Origin: CATOSK01 sp963665735
GTDB taxonomy: Bacteria; Chloroflexota; Dehalococcoidia; Lucifugimonadales; UBA3495
NCBI GenBank assembly: GCA_963665735.1
Contig: OY762444.1
Location: 1,674,001 to 1,738,000 of the forward strand
Direction: 5' to 3'
Length of the DNA stretch: 64,000 nucleotides
Shown: piece by piece, positions 8,535-15,788 of the stretch
How the letters are laid out: every line of letters begins with the position of its first letter
Numbering within the stretch: the first letter of the stretch is position 1
Notes under the pieces: model-generated
Databases searched by the model: none
Seen by the model: only the letters and a program-made list of their open reading frames with translations
Told to the model about the DNA's origin: nothing
Program-made: the position numbers and the translations under genes

Positions 8535-9605
8535 TCAAGGTTGCCCCAGCAGGTCTGCTATGCGCTTCAATTGTTTGGCGATGTCGGCAACTACCTCATC
8601 GCGTTCCCCTTCTCGCAAGTGGATGCGAATCAGGGGGCGAATGCCGCTCCCAAAAGGATTGGCCTCCACGAAATCCTCCGGGCAGGAGTCCCACAATGAC
8701 CTCAGCTTTCGGAGCGTTGCATCCATGTCTTTGAGGACTGCGTCCTGGAAAGTGAACCAAATGGGGGTTCCGTGTTGGCGCCACAATCCAAAGAATAATC
8801 CCAGAGCTGACGGCACCCCGGAAACGCTCATGTACTCGGCATAATAACTCTCTGTGTCTCCCCGGCCGAAACCAGCTGTGGCAACCCGCCTGTCCTTTGT
8901 GTCCTCTTGACCTTTGGCTATTGCGTCTTTGACCAACCCCTTCAAGGATTGGACTTGCAATTGGTCGTCGGGGCTGAGGTCCGCAAGCACCACAGGGACG
9001 TTTTCGTCGTTTTCCTGACGGACTAGCCCCTGCAATTGCCTGATGTCGTGCACACCCAAATAGTCGTCAGCTTGCAACGCCCGCGACGCCATGCGGTTGA
9101 GCAAAACGTCCCAACTTGTGAGCATCAAAGTGCGCCCGTTTCCGACGGATACACTTCGCACGCTTGAGTTCTCCAAGTAGTCACCCAGAGTAAACTCCGG
9201 AGCGTTCGACACCAACTCGGACATCTCTTGCCAAAGACTATCGTACCTCCGCTGTGGGGCAACTACCAAAAGGGCGGAGGGTTGGTCTAATGGCAGACCT
9301 TTCAGGTAATTCACGGGCTGATTTTCGGTGAGGCCGGCACCAAATTTCAACTCGACCAGGACATGACGTTCTCTATGTTCATCCTCGCAGACAATATCAG
9401 GCCGCCCTTCTCCGACTACGTTCTCGGCGAAGGTGGCGTTGATTGGTGCGACCATCGATCCTCCGATCCTGAGAACTTCCTCCAAAGCACCCTTGGCAGC
9501 GGGGGATATTCGTAGAATATATGTCAAGGCTTGGGTAGCGACTTCTTCCCTCCGATTGGTCAACTTCCAAGATACTTCAGCTAGGACTGAGTACCTGCTA
9601 GTCAT
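8535..9605 (-). CDS. PD-(D/E)XK nuclease-like protein
   Basis: A 356-residue protein of unknown role. Residues about 65-105 carry GRPDIVCEDEHRERHVLVELKFGAGL followed by ENQPVNYL (read as two pieces). The Asp of GRPD, the ELK tripeptide and a Q-x-x-x-Y helix are the layout of the PD-(D/E)XK nuclease superfamily. The C-terminal half has GTPIWFTFQDAVL and RPLIRIHLREG, with no further known domain. I chose the ATG at 9605 because AGGAGAG lies nine bases upstream; a TTG at 9611 is too close to it. Codon use is visibly less GC-rich at third positions than its neighbours, which suggests acquisition. It could act in DNA defence or repair; no methylase partner is adjacent. Confidence 0.6.
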   Translation of the reverse strand: MTSRYSVLAEVSWKLTNRREEVATQALTYILRISPAAKGALEEVLRIGGSMVAPINATFAENVVGEGRPDIVCEDEHRERHVLVELKFGAGLTENQPVNYLKGLPLDQPSALLVVAPQRRYDSLWQEMSELVSNAPEFTLGDYLENSSVRSVSVGNGRTLMLTSWDVLLNRMASRALQADDYLGVHDIRQLQGLVRQENDENVPVVLADLSPDDQLQVQSLKGLVKDAIAKGQEDTKDRRVATAGFGRGDTESYYAEYMSVSGVPSALGLFFGLWRQHGTPIWFTFQDAVLKDMDATLRKLRSLWDSCPEDFVEANPFGSGIRPLIRIHLREGERDEVVADIAKQLKRIADLLGQP

Positions 9606-9633
9606 CCCCAAACTCTCCTACTCAAACTGTTGT

Positions 9634-9702
9634 TAACAAAGCCCGACTTTGCCGCCCGGGCATCTTCCCCAAGTACGAATAATCCCCGCCAATCCCCTAA
9701 AC
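9634..9702. repeat. Degraded copy of the DUF3500 gene 2 stop and terminator segment
   Basis: This stretch matches 10132-10200, the stop codon, 3' untranslated segment and terminator stem of the second DUF3500 gene, with scattered changes and a weakened hairpin. No matching coding sequence precedes it. It looks like the scar of a duplicated or deleted gene end. Confidence 0.55.
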
Positions 9703-9766
9703 TTAGACCTCGGAATCTCAGATTAGCTATCAGTTAACCGTCAAGCCCAAACATGGATGCCCTGTG

Positions 9767-10009
9767 TCAGTGCGGGTAGAAATACTCGGCGACTATGGCG
9801 TTAGCTTCAAAACTTAGCGCCGCGCCCGCCAGGAATCCAACCAAAACCTCCATTTGCTCGTTGGTTAGTCTGCCTTCACGGTAGGAAGCGAGTACGTTAT
9901 CAACCTCCCGCCAACAGTCTTGCTGAAAATCAACCGATTGCGGATTGATAGCCGATTCCAACAGACTTTCTAGGTAGGCGATTTCGGTTTCGTTTCCAGT
10001 CGGCGTCAT
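9767..10009 (-). CDS. Small hypothetical protein
   Basis: An 80-residue acidic protein that I do not recognise. It opens with a Thr/Glu-rich helix (ETEIAYLESLLES), continues with a DFQQDCWREVDNVLASYREG segment, and ends in a hydrophobic stretch VLVGFLAGAALSF too short and interrupted to be a sure membrane span. ATG at 10009 has GGAG eight bases upstream; a TTG at 10015 is less likely. It lies between the nuclease-like gene and the second DUF3500 gene. An antitoxin or chaperone role for the neighbour at 8535-9605 is a guess. Confidence 0.45.
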   Translation of the reverse strand: MTPTGNETEIAYLESLLESAINPQSVDFQQDCWREVDNVLASYREGRLTNEQMEVLVGFLAGAALSFEANAIVAEYFYPH

Positions 10010-10129
10010 TGTCAAGTCTCCCTATCCATCTAACCGCATTAGCCATTATAACAAAAACCGGCTCGGCCCCTATTGGCGGCTGCTGGGGAAGATAACATTG
10101 CAGACGGAAAATATGTCCGCCCGCTGTCA

Positions 10130-10165
10130 AGAAACAAGGCCCGGCATTGCCGCCGGGCCTCTTCC
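10130..10165 (-). terminator. Terminator of DUF3500 gene 2
   Basis: On the minus strand a perfect 9-base-pair stem (AGGCCCGGC with its complement) with a 6-base loop is followed by TTGTTTCTTG. It begins about 34 bases after the stop codon at 10194. The same structure, decayed, is found at 9634-9702. Confidence 0.75.
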
Positions 10166-10193
10166 CCAAGTACCTCTACCCTCCGCCAACTCC

Positions 10194-11228
10194 CTAAACA
10201 ATGTGGTACATAATCAGGTGTTGCCGCAACACGTCATAGGCGAAGTCGTTTTGCACGTCCCGCCAGACCGAATGGATGTGGTTCGCCCCGTTCTGCCGGT
10301 TGTCGTACTCCACCACGAAGTTGCCCCCGTGCAGCCGGTAGTAGTGGGGCTGGCGCGGGTCCACCGGCCCGCCCCAAGCGACGTGAATCTTGTCCAGCCC
10401 GCCGTCGTGCAGAATGGCATCCAACCGTTCCTGGGCCAGGTCGGCCCGCGCCTTGGTCACGTAGTCCGTAACCAGGGCCGTCAGCACTTCTTTCTGGGTG
10501 CCGGACAACCGGCCGGCCGGAATGCCCGCCTCCTCCGGCAGCGACGCCTGGGACGAGTTGAAAGTGATGATGTCCGCCGGGGCCTCGCCGTAAATGATGG
10601 CCTGGGAACGCTGGCCCACGTCCATGCTGTTCATCAACTCGAAGGCCAGGTCTTGCCGGTTCCCCAGGATTCGCAGCCCTTCCTGCGCTCCCTTGGGCAC
10701 CCGCGCCGGATTAGCCCCGAAGAAGAAGGGGGTCATGGAAAGCACCCGGTCTCCCCAGACGCTGTAATGCAGGGAAACGTGGTGGCCTTCCACCCGCCAG
10801 CCCCAAGGCTGTTCGTCGCTGGCCGGGTCGCCGAAAATGCTCCAGCTATACAGAAGGGGGTCCCGCGGGTAGGTGACGGCGTTCTGCTCCACTTCCAACG
10901 GGCCGAGAATCAACTCGTGGTCCATAATGGCCCGCGCCTGCCGGTTGGCCTCCGGGCTGAGTCCGGCAGCCATCAGCGCGTAGGACAGAGCCCGCTGGTT
11001 GTCGTCCATTTCACGTAGCAGCAGACCGTGACGGTTCAGCGGCGGGTAGTACCAGAAGATGCGCTCCCCGTCAATGTAATCGAAACAGGCCATCTTGCGC
11101 TGGTCGGGCGTCAGGCTGTTGAGCCAATTCAGGGCGGCGACGCGCATCTCCGACGCCGCGGTGGTATGCCCGTGCTTGTGGGGGTGGTCGTGGGAATGGT
11201 CATGCTGGTGTTCCGCCTGGGTAGTCAT
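10194..11228 (-). CDS. DUF3500 family protein (copy 2) with His-rich N-terminus
   Basis: A 344-residue DUF3500 protein, paralogue of 7457-8449. Shared blocks are GERIFWYYPPLNRHGLLL, VEGHHVSLHYSVWGD, SMTPFFFGANPARV and HYYRLHGGNFVVEYDN. It differs by an N-terminal tail EHQHDHSHDHPHKHGHTT (residues 5-22) with eight histidines, a likely metal-binding or metal-storing segment as seen in nickel, zinc or cobalt chaperones. ATG at 11228 follows GAGGAGGCG with good spacing. It starts 45 bases downstream of the 2Fe-2S subunit gene, so it is probably the second gene of that transcript. Confidence 0.78.
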   Translation of the reverse strand: MTTQAEHQHDHSHDHPHKHGHTTAASEMRVAALNWLNSLTPDQRKMACFDYIDGERIFWYYPPLNRHGLLLREMDDNQRALSYALMAAGLSPEANRQARAIMDHELILGPLEVEQNAVTYPRDPLLYSWSIFGDPASDEQPWGWRVEGHHVSLHYSVWGDRVLSMTPFFFGANPARVPKGAQEGLRILGNRQDLAFELMNSMDVGQRSQAIIYGEAPADIITFNSSQASLPEEAGIPAGRLSGTQKEVLTALVTDYVTKARADLAQERLDAILHDGGLDKIHVAWGGPVDPRQPHYYRLHGGNFVVEYDNRQNGANHIHSVWRDVQNDFAYDVLRQHLIMYHIV

Positions 11229-11272
11229 CGTAAACGCCTCCTCATGTATCATGGATTGATTGTAGCGACGGG

Positions 11273-11761
11273 CTAACCCCCAACCGCCGCCCTGACCGAC
11301 GCCAGAATTCGCCCGTAGGCGTTGCAGCGGCATAGGTTCCCGCCCAGGGCCTCCCGGATTTCCCCGTCGGTGGGTGACGGGTTGTCGTCCAACAGAGCCT
11401 TGGCCGCCATGACAAACCCCGGAGTGCAGAAACCGCACTGGCCGCCGTCGTTTTCCAGGAAAGCCTGCTGCACTCGGTCCAGCCGCCCGTCCTGTTCCAG
11501 ACCCTCAATCGTAGTCACCGGGCGGCTGCCCACCTGCAACGCCAGCAGTTGACACGAATAGACCGGCTTGCCTTCCAGCAGCACGGTGCAGGAACCGCAT
11601 TCGCCCCGGTCGCAGCCCCGCTTGGAGCCGGTCAAGTCCAACTGCTCCCGCAGCACGTCCAGCAGCGTCCAATGGTGGCGAGCATCCACCCGGCGGGCAA
11701 CCCCGTTGACGTTCAACTCAACTGTGGCAGTATGGTAAGAACTTCCCCCACCATCGGCCAT
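11273..11761 (-). CDS. 2Fe-2S subunit of molybdenum hydroxylase (xanthine dehydrogenase/CoxS family)
   Basis: A 162-residue subunit carrying two [2Fe-2S] clusters, which relays electrons from the molybdenum site to the FAD subunit. The N-terminal plant-ferredoxin-type domain has GCDRGECGSCTV and a fourth Cys in VYSCQ. The C-terminal four-helix domain has GQCGFCTPG and NLCRCNAYG. All eight cluster cysteines are present. I chose the ATG at 11761, preceded by AGAGGTG; an in-frame TTG at 11791 is weaker. It is separated from the large and FAD subunits by about 4.5 kb of other minus-strand genes, an unusual spread for this three-subunit enzyme. Confidence 0.9.
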   Translation of the reverse strand: MADGGGSSYHTATVELNVNGVARRVDARHHWTLLDVLREQLDLTGSKRGCDRGECGSCTVLLEGKPVYSCQLLALQVGSRPVTTIEGLEQDGRLDRVQQAFLENDGGQCGFCTPGFVMAAKALLDDNPSPTDGEIREALGGNLCRCNAYGRILASVRAAVGG

Positions 11762-11841
11762 TGGCAACACCTCTGAAAGCAGTCCGGGCAAGTTGCCGCT
11801 ATCCTACCCCGGCGCAACCAACGCTGGCAAGAACCGGAGCA

Positions 11842-11871
11842 TTGACGCGGTACATAAGTTCTGTTTAGAAT
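11842..11871 (+). promoter_or_regulatory. Promoter of the tRNA gene
   Basis: TTGACG at 11842-11847 and TAGAAT at 11866-11871, 18 bases apart, place the start of transcription just before the tRNA 5' end at 11880. Confidence 0.7.
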
Positions 11872-11879
11872 GGCACCGT

Positions 11880-11953
11880 GCCCCGGTAGCTCAAATGGAT
11901 AGAGCGGCGTTTTGACGAAGCGTCAGGTGCAGGTTCGAGTCCTGTCCGGGGCA
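11880..11953 (+). tRNA. tRNA-Val (anticodon GAC)
   Basis: A complete 74-base cloverleaf. The acceptor stem GCCCCGG pairs perfectly with CCGGGGC. The D stem is GCTC/GAGC, the anticodon stem GCGTT/AGCGT contains two G-U pairs, and the T arm is GCAGG-TTCGAGT-CCTGT. The seven-base anticodon loop TTGACGA puts GAC at positions 34-36, so it should read GUC/GUU valine codons. The discriminator base is A and the CCA end is not encoded in full. G at position 37 and the weak anticodon stem are a little unusual for valine tRNAs; an arginine assignment (ACG) would need a shifted loop without U33 and is less likely. Confidence 0.8.
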
Positions 11954-12012
11954 CCTCGGAACGTCGACAATGACAATCATGTAACGCAAATGGCCCAAGC
12001 GAACAACACCTC

Positions 12013-12041
12013 TTGACTCTTCAACCAATGCGGGTTAAGAT
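12013..12041 (+). promoter_or_regulatory. Promoter upstream of a putative small RNA
   Basis: TTGACT at 12013-12018 and TAAGAT at 12036-12041 with 17-base spacing. It lies 60 bases after the tRNA and 65 bases before a plus-strand terminator hairpin, with no gene on this strand between them. Confidence 0.55.
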
Positions 12042-12047
12042 CGTATT

Positions 12048-12137
12048 GCTTCGTCAAAGCGTCTCGTGGTACTACCCTTTCGGGTGGGGCTGCAACCTGC
12101 ATCAAGGCCGGGGGGATTTCAACCCCGGTCTCTTTTT
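12048..12137 (+). ncRNA. Putative small RNA of about 90 nt
   Basis: A short unit framed by a promoter (12013-12041) and an intrinsic terminator (12106-12137). It contains no plausible ORF with a ribosome site. Besides the terminator it can form a small ACCC-TTTC-GGGT hairpin at 12072-12083. I tried to match it to 6S RNA, SRP RNA, tmRNA and RNase P RNA and saw none of their conserved cores. It could be a trans-acting small RNA or a tRNA 3' trailer product. Confidence 0.4.
12106..12137 (+). terminator. Intrinsic terminator
   Basis: Stem CCGGGG/CCCCGG (12108-12113 with 12123-12128), 9-base loop, then TCTCTTTTT. It would end either the small RNA or the tRNA transcript. It also lies downstream of the lipoprotein gene that converges on it from the other strand. 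Confidence 0.75.
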
Positions 12138-12183
12138 ATCTCCAAGGCCGCCAACGCTGGCAAAAAAAAGTGACTATCGTACC

Positions 12184-13140
12184 TTACCCTCGCCCCAACA
12201 CCGCCAGCAGCGCCGCCTCCAGTTCCTCCCGGCTGACAAACCCCTCGTACTTCTGGTGGACTTGGCCCTGGGTGTTCAGCACGTAAGTCCACGACTCGTT
12301 GAACCACTCCGGCGCCTGGTCGAACTTCCACTCCCCCACCGCCGGACTCAGCCTCGCCCGCTCCAGGTCGCCCTGGATTTCGTGGGGGTTGTCATAAATT
12401 TCGACGTGGATGTAGTTGGCCTGCCGGGGATAGGCGTCCTTCAATTCCGAAACCGTGTCCACCTGGGGGCCGCAGGTGGGGCTGGTGCAGAAGGCCGGCG
12501 TCGCAAACACGATTACCGCCGGCTTGGATTCGGCGATGGCGTCGGCCACCGTGGTCAGGTACAAGTCCGGGTCCGGTGAGAAGTCTGTAGTCAGCGTTTT
12601 CAGCGTCCCTTCGCTTTCCAGGGTCTTGGTCACGCTGGCCGGCGGCTTTCCCCCCAAGTCCGGCACCGGCAGGGCCTCCGCCACCTGCACCGTCAAGCTG
12701 GCGTCACCGGAAAAGTCCCCGTCCTCCACCGAAATATCCAACCGCCACGGGCCGGCCCGGTCAAAGGTCAAGTCCGCGCTGTACGCCCCCCTTATGGCGT
12801 AGGGCCAAAGGTGGAATCGCGCCGTTTTAGTCTCCCCCGTCCCGTCTCCTTCACCCAGGAAAGACGTTTCCACCGTGGCTTGGGGAGCCTTCACCAGCGC
12901 GTCCGGGCTGGTCAGCAAGAACGACACTCTTTGGGTTCCCGTCCGCAACAGGGTAGTAGCCAGAATCGGTTCAACGCCCCCGGCCCCCGGCGGCCCGGCT
13001 TCCCAACGCGGGCCTTCCTCGCTGAACGCATCCTCCGTTGGCATAACGCCGCAGCCGACCGCGACAACCGCAACGGTGACGGCCAACGCCAATCCTGACA
13101 AAGCCCGACGGCCAAAGCCGGCCCAAAACTTCCATTTCAT
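12184..13140 (-). CDS. Lipoprotein with thioredoxin-like C-terminal domain
   Basis: A 318-residue exported lipoprotein. It has a basic start, a hydrophobic segment LSGLALAVTVAVVAV, and a lipobox VGCG with Cys near residue 31. The middle (about 60-160) is a beta-rich domain of the kind found in copper-handling or periplasmic sensor proteins (SFLLTSPDAL..., GAYSADLTF). The C-terminal third is thioredoxin-like, with VIVFATPAFCTSPTCGPQ: two Cys spaced CxxxxxC as in Sco-like or redoxin proteins. I chose the ATG at 13140, which overlaps the stop of the upstream gene by one base (TGATG) and has GAGGAAGGG upstream. It forms an operon with the DipZ-like lipoprotein, so a role in extracytoplasmic redox or metal delivery is likely. 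Confidence 0.7.
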   Translation of the reverse strand: MKWKFWAGFGRRALSGLALAVTVAVVAVGCGVMPTEDAFSEEGPRWEAGPPGAGGVEPILATTLLRTGTQRVSFLLTSPDALVKAPQATVETSFLGEGDGTGETKTARFHLWPYAIRGAYSADLTFDRAGPWRLDISVEDGDFSGDASLTVQVAEALPVPDLGGKPPASVTKTLESEGTLKTLTTDFSPDPDLYLTTVADAIAESKPAVIVFATPAFCTSPTCGPQVDTVSELKDAYPRQANYIHVEIYDNPHEIQGDLERARLSPAVGEWKFDQAPEWFNESWTYVLNTQGQVHQKYEGFVSREELEAALLAVLGRG

Positions 13141-14537
13141 CACGGCCCTTCCTCATAGACGCCGAAAGTGTAGGCGAACAGCCCGAAGTCCGCCGAATTG
13201 GGATACAGCCGCAGTACGCTCCGGCGCACGTACTCCGGGTTGTCCACAATGGCATACGACCGGGGTTGGTCAACCAGGATGTAACTCTCACCGTCCTCTG
13301 CGATAGTTACGTCCAATCCCTTGTTTTCCGCGGTCAGGTATTCGCCGTCCACCGTCACCCGCACCCGGTAGGGTTTGCCGGAGTCCGACGTGATGACGGC
13401 GTTAGCGCTCTTGGCCGAGTAGTTGACGGCGATATAGTCCTCAAAATTCTCGGTTGTCCTGGCGTGCTTGACCGATTCCGGACCAATGTGCCAGTCGCCG
13501 TTCAGGTAAACCTTGTGGGCCACCAGTTCCGCCGGGGCCTTAAAGCTGGCGACGGCATCCCGGTTCTTGTAGTAGTCGGACTGCACCACGTAGGGGTCTG
13601 ACCCGTACAGCACCGCGTTGTAGTTGCGCTGGTATCCGGCGTAAAGCTCCGGCGTCACCTCAACCAATTCCGGGCTGGTGACGATTAGCCGGCTGAAACC
13701 GGCGTCCCTTACCTGGTCTTGCGGCAGGTTCATGTTGGCGGCGTCCACGCCCCGGCCTGCCTCTTCCAGCAGTTGCCGGATTTTCTCTTCCGTTTCGGCG
13801 TAGGCCCCCTCGCCGAAGTGGGTATAGCGCACCACCCCGTCATGGTCTATCAGGTACTTGGCCGGCCAGTAGCGGTTGTTGTACGCTCGCCAGGTGGTGT
13901 AATCGTTGTCTTGGGCGATGGGCCAGACGATGCCGTGTTCCCCGGCGGCCTCGACTACGTTGTCCTTGTCCTTCTCAAACTCGAACTCCGGAGCGTGCAG
14001 GCCGACAATTACCAGCCCGGCGTCGGCGTAACGGGCGTTCCACTCCCGCAGGTAGGGAAAGGTGCGGATACAGTTGATGCAGGTATAAGTCCAAACGTCC
14101 ACCAACACCACCCGGCCCCGCAGGTCTTCGATGCTCAGCGAATCCGAGTTTATCCAGTTGGTTATCCCGGCAAAGTCCGGGGCCAGGTCACCCACCTGTC
14201 CTCCCACGTTGCGGGGCGTTTCCGGCTCCGCCGCCGGCGCGGGCGTTTCGGCAGAATCAACGGTGTCAACCGCGGGGGCCGGGGTATGGGTCGGCTTCCG
14301 CTCCTGCTCCGGTTTAGCCGAGGTAGGGCTTACCGGGGCAGCCGTAGCCGGCGCCTCCGGTTCCGGGGTAGCCGACGCCCCGGTTTCAGCCGGGGCCGTC
14401 GCGGCTGCTGTCGCCTCTTCTGCCGGCGACGTGGCCGCCGGGGGCGATTCTGCCGGCCCACAGGCCAAGGCCATGACTAACAACCCCGCCAGCAGAAAAA
14501 GCGGGCCGCTAAGCAAGACTTTCCGACAATTCAACAT
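13140..14537 (-). CDS. DipZ/TlpA-like thioredoxin lipoprotein
   Basis: A 465-residue exported lipoprotein. The signal peptide ends in a lipobox LVMALACG (Cys near 26), followed by a long Ala/Pro/Thr-rich linker to about residue 105. Then comes a redoxin domain with VDVWTYTCINCIRTFPYL, the CxxC active site of DipZ-type proteins. The C-terminal 120 residues match the DipZ C-terminal beta domain (LNGDWHIGPESVKHA ... RSYAIVDNPEY). It lacks the CcdA-like membrane domain of full DipZ. Expected role: thiol-disulfide exchange outside the membrane, for example in cytochrome c or protein maturation. ATG at 14537 has GGGGAGG very close upstream. Divergent from the MoxR operon. Confidence 0.82.
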   Translation of the reverse strand: MLNCRKVLLSGPLFLLAGLLVMALACGPAESPPAATSPAEEATAAATAPAETGASATPEPEAPATAAPVSPTSAKPEQERKPTHTPAPAVDTVDSAETPAPAAEPETPRNVGGQVGDLAPDFAGITNWINSDSLSIEDLRGRVVLVDVWTYTCINCIRTFPYLREWNARYADAGLVIVGLHAPEFEFEKDKDNVVEAAGEHGIVWPIAQDNDYTTWRAYNNRYWPAKYLIDHDGVVRYTHFGEGAYAETEEKIRQLLEEAGRGVDAANMNLPQDQVRDAGFSRLIVTSPELVEVTPELYAGYQRNYNAVLYGSDPYVVQSDYYKNRDAVASFKAPAELVAHKVYLNGDWHIGPESVKHARTTENFEDYIAVNYSAKSANAVITSDSGKPYRVRVTVDGEYLTAENKGLDVTIAEDGESYILVDQPRSYAIVDNPEYVRRSVLRLYPNSADFGLFAYTFGVYEEGP

Positions 14538-14772
14538 TTCCTCCCCGGAAAAGCCGACTGGAACTCGTTTTGGGCCAAGTCAATTATGGACTACGCCGCC
14601 CGCCCTGGGAATGGATGTTGACCGCCCGCCAATGACCCGCCGCCGGCCCGGAACCCGGCTGCCCTTTACAATCATCCCAGCCCCTTTACATAACGGGGAT
14701 GCCCGAAACTTGATTCCCGTGATACACTTGGCGCCAACAAACGGACAAAACCTCGCCCGCAGGAGGAAACCC

Positions 14773-15738
14773 TTGCAGGACTCCGCATCCCCAACCCTTG
14801 TCGCCCAGCGCATCATTGACAATGTTGGCAAGGTCATCGTAGGCAAGACCGAGGTGGTTGAGCAAGCCTTGACCGCCCTCACCGCCGAAGGGCACCTGCT
14901 GGTTGAGGACGTGCCCGGCGTCGGCAAGACCATGCTCGCCAAAAGCATCGCCACCTCCGTCGGCTGTTCCTTCAAGCGTATCCAGTTCACCCCTGACCTG
15001 CTCCCCAGCGACGTTACCGGCATTTCCGTTTACAACCAGCAGCGGGGCGAGTTCGAGTTCCGCGAAGGCCCCATCATGGCCCAGGTGGTTCTCGCCGACG
15101 AAATCAACCGCGCCACCCCCAAAACCCAGTCGGCCCTGCTGGAAGCGATGGAAGAACACCAGGTTACCGTGGACGGCCTGACCCACTTCCTTGAATCCCC
15201 CTTCCTGGTCATGGCTACCCAGAACTCCATCGAATACGAAGGCACTTTCCCCCTGCCCGAAGCCCAGCTCGACCGCTTCCTAATGCGGATTGGCTTGGGC
15301 TACCCGGAGTTCATGGAAGAAATGTCCATCATCGAGCAACAGGAACAGGTACACCCCATCGAGAGCCTGGAAGCGGTGGCTACCCCTCAGGAAGTCGGCG
15401 AATTGCAGACCGCCGCCAAAGCGGTTTACGTTGACCAACTGGTGCGCCAATACATCGTGTCTTTGACAGAAGCCACCCGGCGCCACGGCGAGGTTTCCCT
15501 GGGCGCCTCTCCCCGGGCATCGCTGGGCCTTTTCCGCACCACCCGGGCCTTGGCCCTCATCCGGGATAGGGATTACGTGATTCCCGACGACGTGAAACTG
15601 CTGGCCCCATCGGTCATCGCCCACCGCCTGGTGCTGTCGCCGTCGGCCCGGATGCGGGGTGTCCAGGCCACTGATGTGGTAAACGACCTGCTGAACAACG
15701 TCCCCGTTCCCGGAGCCGCCCGGCAGCCCACCGCTTAA
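14773..15738 (+). CDS. MoxR-family AAA+ ATPase
   Basis: A 321-residue AAA+ chaperone. Walker A is in EDVPGVGKTMLAKS (about residues 44-57), Walker B in VVLADEINRATPK, then the family motif QSALLEAMEEHQVTVDG. The sensor 1 region reads FLVMATQNSIEYEGTFPLPEAQLDRF. MoxR proteins, with a DUF58 partner and a transglutaminase-type protein, are thought to help metal insertion or complex assembly. I chose the TTG at 14773 because AGGAGG lies 6 bases upstream and the conserved domain starts directly after; the frame is open for 640 bases upstream but that part is antisense to the lipoprotein gene. First gene of a four-gene operon. Confidence 0.88.
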   Translation: MQDSASPTLVAQRIIDNVGKVIVGKTEVVEQALTALTAEGHLLVEDVPGVGKTMLAKSIATSVGCSFKRIQFTPDLLPSDVTGISVYNQQRGEFEFREGPIMAQVVLADEINRATPKTQSALLEAMEEHQVTVDGLTHFLESPFLVMATQNSIEYEGTFPLPEAQLDRFLMRIGLGYPEFMEEMSIIEQQEQVHPIESLEAVATPQEVGELQTAAKAVYVDQLVRQYIVSLTEATRRHGEVSLGASPRASLGLFRTTRALALIRDRDYVIPDDVKLLAPSVIAHRLVLSPSARMRGVQATDVVNDLLNNVPVPGAARQPTA

Positions 15739-15746
15739 CGGCCTTG

Positions 15747-15788
15747 TACCTCCCCTTTCCCGAAAGGGAAGGTCGGGATGGGGGTAAA
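15747..15788 (+). repeat. G-rich repeat supplying the ribosome site of the DUF58 gene
   Basis: A copy of the CCTCCCC-hairpin plus G-rich-tail repeat found between genes across the window. Here its tail GGGATGGGGGTAAA directly precedes the ATG at 15789, so the repeat seems to serve as the Shine-Dalgarno region. Confidence 0.55.

Noticed and set aside
14131..14772. An upstream extension of the MoxR reading frame
   Set aside because: It is antisense to the lipoprotein gene and low complexity; the TTG at 14773 has an AGGAGG site and starts the conserved domain.
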